This document shows positions 17,619 to 25,894 of a stretch of DNA of 64,000 nucleotides, piece by piece. Each line of letters starts with the position of its first letter. Positions within the stretch are counted from its first letter, which is position 1. Below the pieces are notes generated by a model that did no database searches, had not been told where the DNA came from, and was given only the letters and a program-made list of their open reading frames with translations. A program made the translations under genes and the position numbers. Origin of the DNA: Brevibacillus_D fluminis_A (GTDB lineage: Bacteria > Bacillota > Bacilli > Brevibacillales > Brevibacillaceae); contig NZ_CM125436.1 in assembly GCF_052072235.1 (NCBI RefSeq), forward strand, positions 1,358,001 to 1,422,000. The letters run 5' to 3'.

Positions 17619-17848
17619 ATTACTACTCCATTTCTGAGGTTGCTAACATGCTAACCAATTCTAGCCGAAGCAGACTTGTAACACCTGATCGGGTATGGCA
17701 ATGGATTAAGAACGAGGGGCTACGGGCTGAACGTGCCCCCGACAATATCAGAGTCGGATCAAGACCGTACCTTATTGCTGAAACTGATCTAATCGTCTTT
17801 TTACAGGAAAAAGACTGGGATATTGGTTCTATTTTCCCAGTCCAATAA
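17615..17848 (+). CDS. Second MerR-like HTH protein
   Basis: This 77-residue protein has an N-terminal SISEVANMLTNSSRSRLVTPDRVWQWI winged-helix-like segment and an ETDLIVFLQEK end, similar in plan to the preceding gene and to excisionase-like proteins. It overlaps the upstream HTH gene by ATGA. It probably acts with it in element control. Exact function unknown. Confidence 0.7.
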   Translation: MNYYSISEVANMLTNSSRSRLVTPDRVWQWIKNEGLRAERAPDNIRVGSRPYLIAETDLIVFLQEKDWDIGSIFPVQ

Positions 17849-17951
17849 GACGAGTTTGCACAAACATAAGTATCTTCCGTGGTTTTACGGTAGCACACGT
17901 TAAATAACCGTCCCGACTAATCAGTCGGTGTGTCGCTCGTTAGAGGAGCAT

Positions 17952-17991
17952 GTCCCTGTACTGCTGGTTTGATACCACACGGTACAGGGAC
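17952..17991. repeat. Perfect inverted repeat, 10-bp arms
   Basis: GTCCCTGTAC and GTACAGGGAC are separated by a 20-base loop. No T run follows, so a terminator is unlikely. Confidence 0.75.
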
Positions 17992-18243
17992 AATCCGCAA
18001 ATGATCCTTGCATCCCTCAGATTCTACTTTATGTAGCCCCGTCACGGTTGCCGAAAGGCAAGGGAGTCATGACAGACTTATGATAATTTATCATAAACGA
18101 GGTAAAGCCGTACCTGAGCGCGTCTGATGTCATGTAGGAAACCTCAAACCACCTGTTTCCTTTACTCTTCCCCTAAAATTAGGGGGGAGTAAAGTTTCCT
18201 AAACCACCTGTGTTCCCCCCAGCCAAAGAATAAATAAACTCTT

Positions 18244-18319
18244 CTGATGTCAGCGGGCGTAGCGCAGCGAAGCCCGCATGTGAGCAGACGTGAGCGTAGC
18301 GAACGGCTGCCACATCAGT
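18244..18319. ncRNA. Candidate three-way-junction structured element
   Basis: The outer stem CTGATGT (18244-18250) pairs with ACATCAG (18313-18319). Inside are two hairpins: GCGGGC/GCCCGC (18253-18277) and a longer imperfect stem GTGAGCAG.CGT/ACG.CTGCCAC (18280-18312). The fold could act as RNA or as single-stranded DNA. Function unknown. Confidence 0.4.
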
Positions 18320-18450
18320 AAACTGATTTTCATAAAGAGAAAACCCGCCAAGGGCGGGCAATCAGTAAGTTGGAACATAATATGTGATCGCAGACAGACT
18401 TTCTATACTTCACTCTTTACTTTCTATAGTTCTACTTAATATACTTTGTA

Positions 18451-18526
18451 TGACGAAAATGACACTTCATGAAGTGACGAAAATGACATTTCAAAATAAA
18501 AATGAAGTGACAAAAACAGCACTTCA
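18451..18526. repeat. Three iteron-like direct repeats
   Basis: Units of about 19-20 bases with the consensus GTGACGAAAATGACACTTCA start at 18450, 18474 and 18507. A perfect 12-bp palindrome ACTTCATGAAGT (18464-18475) joins units 1 and 2. They could be replication iterons or an operator for one of the nearby HTH proteins. Confidence 0.6.
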
Positions 18527-18787
18527 AATAACCAAAAACTACCGTCTACGATCACAGCTCGAGAACCATTCAATTCTCAAACGAGGGGCTAGCCGATGCA
18601 GATATTGTCCCAATTTAATAGTTTCCCCCGCCTTTTTTCTTGGACTCTTACTTTAAAGTCACAGAATGATTTCACTTTAACTTTATGATTTAGCAAAAGG
18701 GATTTTCTCGGCATTTTAAGAGGCGGGATTTTGTAAGCAGATATTAGTATCAGCAGGGCAATTGCATTATGAAGGGTGGGTGAAAGC

Positions 18788-19036
18788 ATGGGTAAAAAAA
18801 TCAAAAAACAGCTTGACCATATTGAAACAGTATTAAACAGTCAAACTCAAATACTTACTGAGTTGGTTTCCTTATTGAAAAATAATAATGTGCAACTAAG
18901 CGATTTTCATCAAAATCAAGACGCATCCATACCGTTTGACGGTGCTGAATTCAAGCGCAGCAAGACGATCACGGCAACCGCCAGACGAAAACCAACGATG
19001 AACGAGTTAAAAGAAAGACTTGATAGATTGATATAG
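18788..19036 (+). CDS. Small coiled-coil protein of unknown function
   Basis: The protein has 82 residues from ATG 18788, with GAAGGGTGGG just upstream. An amphipathic helix-rich N-terminal half (QLDHIETVLNSQTQILTELV) suggests a coiled coil. The C-terminus is basic (TARRKPTMNELKERLDRLI). The gene is followed by a good terminator, supporting real expression. No family recognised. It is located after the structured non-coding region. Confidence 0.6.
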   Translation: MGKKIKKQLDHIETVLNSQTQILTELVSLLKNNNVQLSDFHQNQDASIPFDGAEFKRSKTITATARRKPTMNELKERLDRLI

Positions 19037-19043
19037 CGATAGT

Positions 19044-19077
19044 AAAAAGTGCTACTAACGAATGTAGCACTTTTTTA
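19044..19077 (+). terminator. Intrinsic terminator
   Basis: AAAAAGTGCTAC...GTAGCACTTTTTT stem with a T run, just after the small coiled-coil gene. Confidence 0.9.
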
Positions 19078-19222
19078 TTTTCCAGCCGTTCAAGCCCCCA
19101 CCCAGTGCCGAATAAATATCAAATATGGTTCTGAACAAGGGGAACTCTCGTTTATCCTGTACCAAATTTTTCTGAATGGCGGGTACGCACACAAATTCAG
19201 GCTAATTCATCGAAGATTTCGA

Positions 19223-19537
19223 TCAACACATTTCGAACCTTAACAAGCTGATCCGGTTTAACTTTTTAAGAATGGTCAATATTTCTTTAATTGTCTGCTC
19301 AGATTCGGTCAACGATTCAAGTTCATAAGAGAAACTGAACAACTGATGTATGCCGACCTCTAAGGCTTCAGCAATCTTGGCTATATTTTGAAGCGATATG
19401 TTTTTCTCGCCGCGCTCGATTTGACCGATGTAGGAATAGTGGAAACCACCTTTCTCCCCCAGCGCTTCTTGCGAAAGACCTCTTGCTTTTCTTAGTTCTC
19501 GAATCCGTAAACCAACCTGTTTAGCAATTTCGTCCAT
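19223..19537 (-). CDS. XRE-family transcriptional regulator
   Basis: This 104-residue protein has a Cro/CI helix-turn-helix: LRIRELRKARGLSQEALGEKGGFHYSYIGQIERGEKN (read in two pieces, residues about 9-45), then IAKIAEALEV. The short C-terminal part is helical. It is divergent from the SH3/NTF2-like gene and may regulate it. It shares the YIGQIERGEKN recognition-helix segment with the XRE protein at 37525-37968 in element 2. Confidence 0.85.
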   Translation of the reverse strand: MDEIAKQVGLRIRELRKARGLSQEALGEKGGFHYSYIGQIERGEKNISLQNIAKIAEALEVGIHQLFSFSYELESLTESEQTIKEILTILKKLNRISLLRFEMC

Positions 19538-19697
19538 TACCCCACCTCTTTAAGAAAAAGTGTAGGTAATGAATCGAACACGAGACATCAGGCGTTGAAT
19601 ACAGTTTTAAGTTAAAATTGTATTTTTGAATATCAAATGGAGACTGACAATTTCCGATATATCTATAAGGTTAGTTTATATCCGAGGAGTGGTTACA

Positions 19698-20696
19698 TTG
19701 TATGGAAGGATTCAAAAAGTCTTTGTTATCTGTTTCTGCGTTTTAATCGCCGTAGGCATATTGAATTCAATCAACAAAAGTTTCGAGAAAAAAACTGATA
19801 AAAAATCCATAAATGTCGCGGCGGAACAAGCTAACGAGGAAGACGATTCAATACCAGCTATTGAAACGCCGGAAGAAGTAATAAAGAAGTACTTCAATTA
19901 TATAAACCTACGCCAATATGAAAATGCTCATTCGCTTTTGTTCGATATTTCTAAAAAAACAACTTCTGTGGAAGACTTAAAACTACTTTTTCATAATCCA
20001 ACATCAGTCTCTGTAGAAAAAATTTTTGGAACAAAAATAACTGGAAGCGTTGCCGTCGTGGGTGTTGCCGCAAAACTTACTTTCTCGGAAGCTAAAGGGG
20101 AGTTTTACATCAAATCGCCCTATGGTTTGAAAAGGGTAAAAGGTAAGTGGTATATTGTGCTCGATCCAATGGATAATGAAAAAGATAGAGCGCTCGAACA
20201 GCAAATGGAGCAGGAACAATACGATGAAATCATGAACGATAAGCAACTCAAAGAGTATTATGATTGGCTAAGCAGCCAGAACAGTAAATTTACGAATGAA
20301 AATCCCTCCTTTGTCTCTAAGATGCAGGAAGATGCAGAAATAGTAAATCAACATGATAAACAAAACAGGCAAAAACTTTCTTCCGAAACAACAAAAGACA
20401 TCAAGCCTAACGGTGATCCTACTAGGGTAATGGTCGGGGATGAGAGGGAAACAAAAAGCCTAAGTTATGTAGCGCCCTCAGAACAGTCATTTGATACAGG
20501 AATGAAAATTATGGCTAGATTGGATGTTGACGCTCTGAAACGCTTTATGTCGTCTGGAGAAGTTATTCCGATACAGGAAGGAACTACGGTTCTTGTGCTT
20601 GAAACGAATTTCCTAAAGGGATGGGCTATGGTCAAGGTAACGTCAGGAACATTCAGCGGAGAAAAAGGCTACATGCCTCTTGATCACTTGAAATAA
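19698..20696 (+). CDS. Membrane-anchored protein with NTF2-like and SH3-like regions
   Basis: The protein has 332 residues from TTG 19698, where GAGGAGTGG lies about 6-9 bases upstream. One N-terminal membrane segment (VFVICFCVLIAVGIL) is followed by an NTF2/DUF4878-like part (PEEVIKKYFNYINLRQYENAHSL through KGKWYIVLDP, about residues 50-155), a charged helical linker, and an SH3-like end (VLVLETNFLKGWAMVKV, then GEKGYMPLDHLK). The topology suggests an extracellular protein. Similar domain mixes occur in envelope proteins of mobile elements. Specific role unknown. A terminator follows immediately. Confidence 0.6.
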   Translation: MYGRIQKVFVICFCVLIAVGILNSINKSFEKKTDKKSINVAAEQANEEDDSIPAIETPEEVIKKYFNYINLRQYENAHSLLFDISKKTTSVEDLKLLFHNPTSVSVEKIFGTKITGSVAVVGVAAKLTFSEAKGEFYIKSPYGLKRVKGKWYIVLDPMDNEKDRALEQQMEQEQYDEIMNDKQLKEYYDWLSSQNSKFTNENPSFVSKMQEDAEIVNQHDKQNRQKLSSETTKDIKPNGDPTRVMVGDERETKSLSYVAPSEQSFDTGMKIMARLDVDALKRFMSSGEVIPIQEGTTVLVLETNFLKGWAMVKVTSGTFSGEKGYMPLDHLK

Positions 20697-20700
20697 TGAC

Positions 20701-20739
20701 AAAAACGCTGTACGTTTTACCGTAGCAGCGTTTTTTTTT
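20701..20739 (+). terminator. Intrinsic terminator
   Basis: AAAAACGCTG...CAGCGTTTTTTTTT stem-loop right after the membrane-protein stop codon. Confidence 0.9.
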
Positions 20740-20802
20740 GTGCCTTTTTATTTTGATGGCAATTTCTTTATTGGCAGTTGCCGTCCAAATAGTTAACCCC
20801 CG

Positions 20803-21279
20803 CTACCCCTTCCCTAATACCTTCCTCGCCGTGGCATGGGCGGCTTTATAGTATGTAAATTTTCTCCTACGCCCAATGTATTTCACGCTAAAAGCGGTGT
20901 TTTCATAAGTAGTAGATAATTTTTGCAGCAGATCAATTATTTCGTCGATTAACTCTGTGTACAGGGGTTTAGATGATACGGTTTTGGAAAAAAGGCGTTT
21001 TATTATGTCGCAGTCGGAATAAATAATAACCCTTTCCAAGTTATCTACAGCAAAAGTATTGGATTCGAGAAGTTCTGACAGTCTATTAAGGCTAAATTCG
21101 ACTGCCATTAGTTCGCCAAATAAAGGATCGGGAACGGCTACTTGTTTTAGTTCAGAAGCAATGATATGCTTCTTCATACCTACGACGATCACACCCAAAC
21201 CAATTGAGTTATTTGATTCATCGCATGAAGCATCGCAAAAAACGGTAATCAGCGATTTGTTGTTTCTAAAACTGTTCAT
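20803..21279 (-). CDS. RNase H-like domain protein
   Basis: About 158 residues with an RNase H fold pattern: first acidic site VFCDASCDES, then GELMAVEFSLNRLSEL with Glu, then VIIYSDCDIIKRLF with Asp, and a C-terminal KAAHATARKVLG with His-containing helix. These match the D-E-D positions of RNase HI. Family enzymes cut RNA in RNA-DNA hybrids. On a mobile island it could process replication primers or act in defence, which is inference. The ATG 21279 has only a weak upstream GGGG. A GTG at 21297 is possible. Confidence 0.65.
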   Translation of the reverse strand: MNSFRNNKSLITVFCDASCDESNNSIGLGVIVVGMKKHIIASELKQVAVPDPLFGELMAVEFSLNRLSELLESNTFAVDNLERVIIYSDCDIIKRLFSKTVSSKPLYTELIDEIIDLLQKLSTTYENTAFSVKYIGRRRKFTYYKAAHATARKVLGKG

Positions 21280-21727
21280 AGAGCGATTCAGCCCCACTTA
21301 TATCATATTGATTTTAGAAAGCTATGTTATTTGACCATATTGTAACATGCGCAATCTGAGAAAAGACAGCGCCATTCAGTACTTTGAAACGCTACAAAGC
21401 GAATACTCCCGTTTCCGCTGGACATAAGTTTGTTATCAGTGTCGATTCAACACATGTGGAGTGCTGTGTGTTGCTAGTGAAGGAATAGCATAATGGAGCC
21501 ACACATTAACTTATATTGTAATATAAAATTATTTTGATGATGTTCTATTTAATTCAGGGACAGACGTTGAGAAGTGGATATTAGTGTTGGAGTATTTTAC
21601 ATAATAAGCTAAACTAAAGGTGCGTTTCTCGTGAGGCTGATGCACCTATTTATTATTTCAAGGTTAGTATTTGTAGTTCGACTTTTTTGCTTATGGATTA
21701 TCTGGAACATGAAATGGAGTAGATATT
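21280..21727. other. Intergenic region, nothing recognised
   Basis: About 450 bp, AT-rich to the right. I see no gene, tRNA or clear terminator. A GGAG (21716-21719) serves the next gene. Confidence 0.5.
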
Positions 21728-22726
21728 TTGAATAATTTTATCCTTGTCCAATGGAAGGTAGAATGCTTAGAAAATGATAGCACTTATAAGAATCACATTA
21801 CAAAGTTTATAGATTATATTATCCACATCGGAAAAGCAAATAGACCTGTCAGTATTACTTTAGAGGATGTTATAGATTGTGTTGGTTTCTATAATAAGTT
21901 GGGTAAAATTAACACAATAAAGTCGATGGAGAGTCATTTGGAAAGTGTAAAGGCTTTTTATAAATTTTTGGTTGAAAAAGACTATGCAACTGATATTTTT
22001 TCGAAAATATCATCATATCAAGATTTTAAAGAATTGATCATCGATAAGTATAGTCTTAAAACGGTTAAGGAAAGGGAGTGGCTAGATGAATTGATAGTAG
22101 TTGAAATTCTAGAGAAGTTAGACCTTTACTTCGATTCACATTCAATAAATCAAAATAAAAGATCACATGAATATAAGAGATTCTTTAAATACTTAGCGCT
22201 TAGAATTTTTATAAAGCTTACGTTGATTGCACCTGCAAAAAGGTCTGTAATTTGTTCTTTAAAAAAAAGTGATTTTACAGATGATTTTCGTTCTGTAATA
22301 ATTAATGGAGTTTTGATTAAAGTACCTACAGGTTTATATCGTGATATTACTGGTACATTAGCTCTAGTTGAACAGGAAAATAAAAGACAGTTCAGAGATT
22401 GCGATTTTTTATTTAATGTTATTAGTGGAGAAAGTTTCAGAGGAGAAAATTTGAATGATTGGTTCTGTAGCTTTCTTAAGCATTATGAAATAATAGAAAT
22501 TGAAGATGAGAAAACCACATATCCTGTAGAAGTTATTATGAACTCTGCTATTTATCAATTGGTTAGAAACGGAACAAATCCAGCATTTATTTCAGTAATA
22601 AATGGTACAACATTGTCTGCAATTGAGAAGAAATTTTATAATAATAACTTTTTAAAACATATTATTGATATCGATATATCGATTAATCACGAAATAAACA
22701 AAAGCAACTATTGCCATTTGATATAA
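21728..22726 (+). CDS. Degenerate tyrosine-recombinase-like protein
   Basis: The protein has 332 residues from TTG 21728, with GGAG 8 bases upstream. The plan resembles an integrase. A SAM-like core-binding region (STYKNHITKFIDYI, about residues 18-90) precedes a helical domain where LTLIAPAKRSVICSLKKSDF (about 160-180) matches the Arg-I region, but the usual TGxR arginine context is altered. Near the end, NPAFISVINGTTLSAIEKKFY (about 290-310) matches the LGH...Y region with GH replaced by NG. The HxxR box is not visible. It is probably catalytically dead or repurposed as a DNA-binding protein. Very AT-rich. A terminator follows. Confidence 0.45.
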   Translation: MNNFILVQWKVECLENDSTYKNHITKFIDYIIHIGKANRPVSITLEDVIDCVGFYNKLGKINTIKSMESHLESVKAFYKFLVEKDYATDIFSKISSYQDFKELIIDKYSLKTVKEREWLDELIVVEILEKLDLYFDSHSINQNKRSHEYKRFFKYLALRIFIKLTLIAPAKRSVICSLKKSDFTDDFRSVIINGVLIKVPTGLYRDITGTLALVEQENKRQFRDCDFLFNVISGESFRGENLNDWFCSFLKHYEIIEIEDEKTTYPVEVIMNSAIYQLVRNGTNPAFISVINGTTLSAIEKKFYNNNFLKHIIDIDISINHEINKSNYCHLI

Positions 22727-22759
22727 AATTCCCTGATATTGGAAAATATATCAATTAAT

Positions 22760-22802
22760 AAAGAGCGGAGGGATAAGCTATTAACTTACCTTCCGCTCTT
22801 TA
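22760..22802. terminator. Intrinsic terminator between convergent genes
   Basis: AAAGAGCGGA.GG...CCTTCCGCTCTTT stem overlapping the 3' end of the XRE gene, with T-rich tails on both strands. Confidence 0.85.
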
Positions 22803-23069
22803 TTTGTTACCATGATTGGAATCTTTAAGATCTTCATATTCTGATTCAACTAACTGTAAGAAGAAAGACGGCTTAATTTTAAGCCCATCACATATTTCGA
22901 ATATTTTGCTGACAGATGGTTCGTTTCTTCCAACTTCAATCATTGAGATGTAAGAACGATCTACTTCACAAAGGCCAGCGAGATCTTCTTGACTTAATCC
23001 TTGCTTGATTCGTAAGGCTTTCAAGGTTTTACCGATGATTTGTTTAATGGTCAGGTAATGGTTTTTCAA
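22800..23069 (-). CDS. XRE-family transcriptional regulator
   Basis: This 89-residue single-domain Cro/CI regulator has IGKTLKALRIKQGLSQEDLAGLCEVDRSYISMIEVGRNEPSVSKI (residues about 12-57, read in pieces), followed by a short helical tail. It starts with TTG 23069, where AAAAGGAG lies about 10 bases upstream. It sits upstream of an IS21-type insertion, whose left end begins about 400 bp away. Target unknown. Confidence 0.85.
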   Translation of the reverse strand: MKNHYLTIKQIIGKTLKALRIKQGLSQEDLAGLCEVDRSYISMIEVGRNEPSVSKIFEICDGLKIKPSFFLQLVESEYEDLKDSNHGNK

Positions 23070-23475
23070 AGGGAAATACTCCTTTTACAACCATTATCAA
23101 ATTGGTATAATAGCAACAACAGATAGAGTATTCAACAAAAAGGTAATTATTTACAATTTCTTGTATGTTTTTTGGTCACCAGATCCTTTCTAGTGACTTC
23201 AGAAGTTGGTAAAAACAATAGAAAACCAGTTTAAGCCAACAAAACCAGTCTATCCTTGTGAGTTTGACTTTCTACTATGTCAGTATGCCGGAGGATATAT
23301 TTTCTCAAACACTAGAAACAACAAGCAATTTAAGACAATTCGCAGGATATAAAGTATAGGCATGGATGGATTATGAGGAAAAACGATAATAGTTCAACTC
23401 AGAGAAAGTTGAGTAGAGACAAACATCGGGATATAAGCCTATCTTTCTGTCCATTTTAGTCAACTTGGACTCGGC
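23070..23475. other. Intergenic region between XRE gene and IS21-type element
   Basis: About 400 bp. I see no gene. In particular the missing N-terminal half of the serine recombinase remnant found after the IS element is not here, so the insertion was accompanied by a deletion or rearrangement. Confidence 0.5.
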
Positions 23476-23611
23476 TGTTTATTGCACAATTGAAATGCCT
23501 AATATTGCAGCGTAAAAATGCTCAAAACAAATACAAAAAAGGCACTTGTCAGCATCAATACTTCCTCCTACCGTTAGGTTTGGGACAACTTAGCGAAGGA
23601 GAATGGAAAGG

Positions 23612-25024
23612 ATGCTGAAAATGCCTCAACAACACTATATCAGGTTTTTACGCGAAGTAGAAGGATGCTCGGTAAACGAGATTGCAGAACGCGTAGGTGT
23701 TCACTGGCGGACTGCCAAAAAATATGCCGATGAAACCGATTGGAATGCCTCGATGACAAAACGAAAGGGCAGAAGTCCTGTCATGGGTCCATTTATGGAG
23801 ATCGTCGATACCTGGTTAGAGGAGGACCGTTTGGTCCCCCGTAAGCAGCGACACACAGGTGTGCGCATTTTCCAACGATTGCGCGATGAGCATCAGTTTA
23901 CAGGTGGACAGCGTACAGTATTGGCCTATGTGCAGAGACGAAAAAATGAAATGGAACTGGACCGTGCCAAAACGTACGAACGGCTTGAACATCCACGGGG
24001 TGAGGCACAAGTGGACTTTACAACCATTGAGGTATGCCGAGATCATCGATTGGTCACATACAAACTGCTGGTAATGTCTTTTCCGTACAGCAATGCTGCT
24101 TTCGTCTATCCGACACCAGCGGAAAATCAGGAATGCTTTTTGGAGGCGATGAAGCTGTGCTTTGAACAAATGGGAGGTGTTCCTCAGCGAATCAGGTTTG
24201 ACAATCTCTCCGCTGCCGTCGTTCATATCGAGAAGCAGGGCGAACGGCAATTAACGGATGGCTTCCAGCGATTCTGCGCTCACTACCGGTTTGAAGCTGT
24301 CTTTTGCAACCCATACAGTGGTCATGAGAAGGGGCACGTGGAGAACAAATGCGGGTACTCCAAGCGCAATTGGGCAGTGCCGATTCCCATCTATGAAAGC
24401 CATGAACAGTTAGTTGCCTACTTCGCCGAGCAAGCTAGCCGTGATCGTGGTCGTCAGCATTATGCCCTAAATCGTTGCATCGCAGATCTATGGGAGGATG
24501 ATCGCCGTAAATTGCTTACCTTGCCGGAGCATGGATTTGAGGCTTTTCGCTTGGGTGCTGCAGTGGTGAATAAGTATGGAGAAATTCGTATGGATGAATT
24601 GACGGTTCCGTTGTTGGGGATGGCAACGCCAGGCAGCGAGGTACTGATCCAAACGTTTTGGGATCGCCTTGTCATTCTAAACGGCCAACACCAGCTAATT
24701 CGGGAAGTACCCAGACCTTATACGGGACGAAATGTAGATATTCCGTGGTCACAAGTATGCGCTGGATGGCTGAAAAAACCACGTAGTGTAACGCACTCGC
24801 AGTTTCTCCGTATGCTACCGGAGATCTTGCAAGGGTATGTAACCGTGAAGGATCTAACAGAGCGAAAAGATCGTCTTCAGGCAATGTCACACTGGTGTGA
24901 TATTTACACCATCGAACAGATTCAAGAGGTAATTGCTCTACTAGGCCAAGACACACCGATTACGCGCATCACGGCCGTGCTAGGCGTAAAATACGGCGGT
25001 CGTGACCTCCCTGTCACGTGGTAG
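23612..25024 (+). CDS. istA: IS21-family transposase IstA
   Basis: About 470 residues. The N-terminal HTH has CSVNEIAERVGVHWRTAKKYAD (about residues 16-37, split here). The DDE catalytic core has first Asp in AQVDFTTIEV (about 133), second Asp in RIRFDNLSAAVV (about 198) and Glu in GHEKGHVENKCGYSKR (about 240). The ATG at 23612 is preferred over 23603 because AAGGAG is 10 bases upstream. It is partner of IstB. The reading frame is intact, so the element may be active. Confidence 0.92.
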   Translation: MLKMPQQHYIRFLREVEGCSVNEIAERVGVHWRTAKKYADETDWNASMTKRKGRSPVMGPFMEIVDTWLEEDRLVPRKQRHTGVRIFQRLRDEHQFTGGQRTVLAYVQRRKNEMELDRAKTYERLEHPRGEAQVDFTTIEVCRDHRLVTYKLLVMSFPYSNAAFVYPTPAENQECFLEAMKLCFEQMGGVPQRIRFDNLSAAVVHIEKQGERQLTDGFQRFCAHYRFEAVFCNPYSGHEKGHVENKCGYSKRNWAVPIPIYESHEQLVAYFAEQASRDRGRQHYALNRCIADLWEDDRRKLLTLPEHGFEAFRLGAAVVNKYGEIRMDELTVPLLGMATPGSEVLIQTFWDRLVILNGQHQLIREVPRPYTGRNVDIPWSQVCAGWLKKPRSVTHSQFLRMLPEILQGYVTVKDLTERKDRLQAMSHWCDIYTIEQIQEVIALLGQDTPITRITAVLGVKYGGRDLPVTW

Positions 25025-25100
25025 GAGACGTTGTCCCCTCCGGGAACTCGCGTAGAAGGTTCCCTCCAACGCTATGATCAACTTGTGGGGGTGAGCTGAG

Positions 25101-25826
25101 ATGCCGACGGCATTGGGAGATTTGTGCCGACAACTCCGATTGGCGCATGTCGTGGACTACGTATCCGTTCAACAGAATGAGCAGATTCGTAGCATTGTGG
25201 AGCAAATCCTTGTCGCGGAACTGGACGGCCGCCGCCGTGCCAAGTTAGGTAAGCTTGTTCAGCAGGCGGGGTTCCCGCATATTAAGACTTTCGAGGAGTA
25301 TGTGTATGACCATATCTCTTTCCCTAGTGGCAGTAGTCCGGAGCTGCTCCAGGAATTGGATTGGCTCGAACGCAAAGAAAATTTACTCTTAATGGGTGCC
25401 GTCGGCACAGGGAAAACCCATATGGCAACAGCATTAGGTGTGGAGGCTTGCCGCCAGGGCAAGGCGGTACAGTTCTACCGGGCTTCCGATTTGGTTTCTG
25501 TACTTCAGGAAAAATTTGTGGCGGGAACACTCAGCCGATTTCGCGAGAAATTGAAAAAGATAGATTTACTTATTCTTGATGAAGTCGGTTACGTGCCGTT
25601 CAGCCAAACCGGGTCTGAGTTATTGTTTAACGTGATTGCGGATTGCTATGAGCAACAGAGTGTGATCGTTACATCTAACCTAGAGTTTGGCCAATGGACA
25701 TCGGTGTTTGGAGACACGAAGCTCACGTCGGCGCTCGTTGATCGTCTGGTGCACCACGCTCATATCCTCTCATTTACGGGTGAGAGTTTCCGCTTCAAGC
25801 AGGCAATGGATAGGATTCCTATGTAG
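25101..25826 (+). CDS. istB: IS21-family helper ATPase IstB
   Basis: The protein has 241 residues. The AAA+ helper has Walker A GAVGTGKTH (about residues 99-107) and Walker B LLILDEVGYVPF (about 157-168), plus the sensor region VTSNLEFGQW. IstB assembles with IstA and target DNA for transposition and is related to DnaC/DnaI-type loaders. It follows istA after 76 bp, and GGGGGTGAG upstream of the ATG is the ribosome site. Intact. Confidence 0.93.
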   Translation: MPTALGDLCRQLRLAHVVDYVSVQQNEQIRSIVEQILVAELDGRRRAKLGKLVQQAGFPHIKTFEEYVYDHISFPSGSSPELLQELDWLERKENLLLMGAVGTGKTHMATALGVEACRQGKAVQFYRASDLVSVLQEKFVAGTLSRFREKLKKIDLLILDEVGYVPFSQTGSELLFNVIADCYEQQSVIVTSNLEFGQWTSVFGDTKLTSALVDRLVHHAHILSFTGESFRFKQAMDRIPM

Positions 25827-25894
25827 TTTCAAACGGCTGGCAAGTGCTTAGGCAATTTTGGCTGCAAAAATGAGCATTTTCTACTTGCAAAACA

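Larger units (their letters stand above)
17849..18787. other. Long structured non-coding region of element 1
   Basis: About 940 bp carry no convincing gene. The region contains a 10-bp-arm hairpin (17952-17991), a repeated AAACCACCTGT (about 18148 and 18202), a predicted three-way-junction RNA/DNA fold (18244-18319), a further nested stem (ACTGAT...ATCAGT, about 18321-18366, around CCCGCC/GGCGGG) and three iteron-like repeats (18451-18526). This combination suits an origin, transfer site or non-coding RNA. None can be assigned with certainty. Confidence 0.5.
23476..25894. mobile_element. IS21-family insertion sequence
   Basis: It contains istA and istB in order. Imperfect terminal inverted repeats start with TGTTT at the left (23476) and end with AAACA at the right (25894). 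Both contain a GAAA(A)TGC block and a TTGCAGC block. No target-site duplication is obvious next to these ends (CGGC left, CAGG right), which fits a later rearrangement on one side. Confidence 0.75.

Noticed and set aside
18384..18656. 90-codon open frame over the iteron-like repeats
   Set aside because: Its peptide merely reflects the DNA repeats. It has no ribosome site and no domain.
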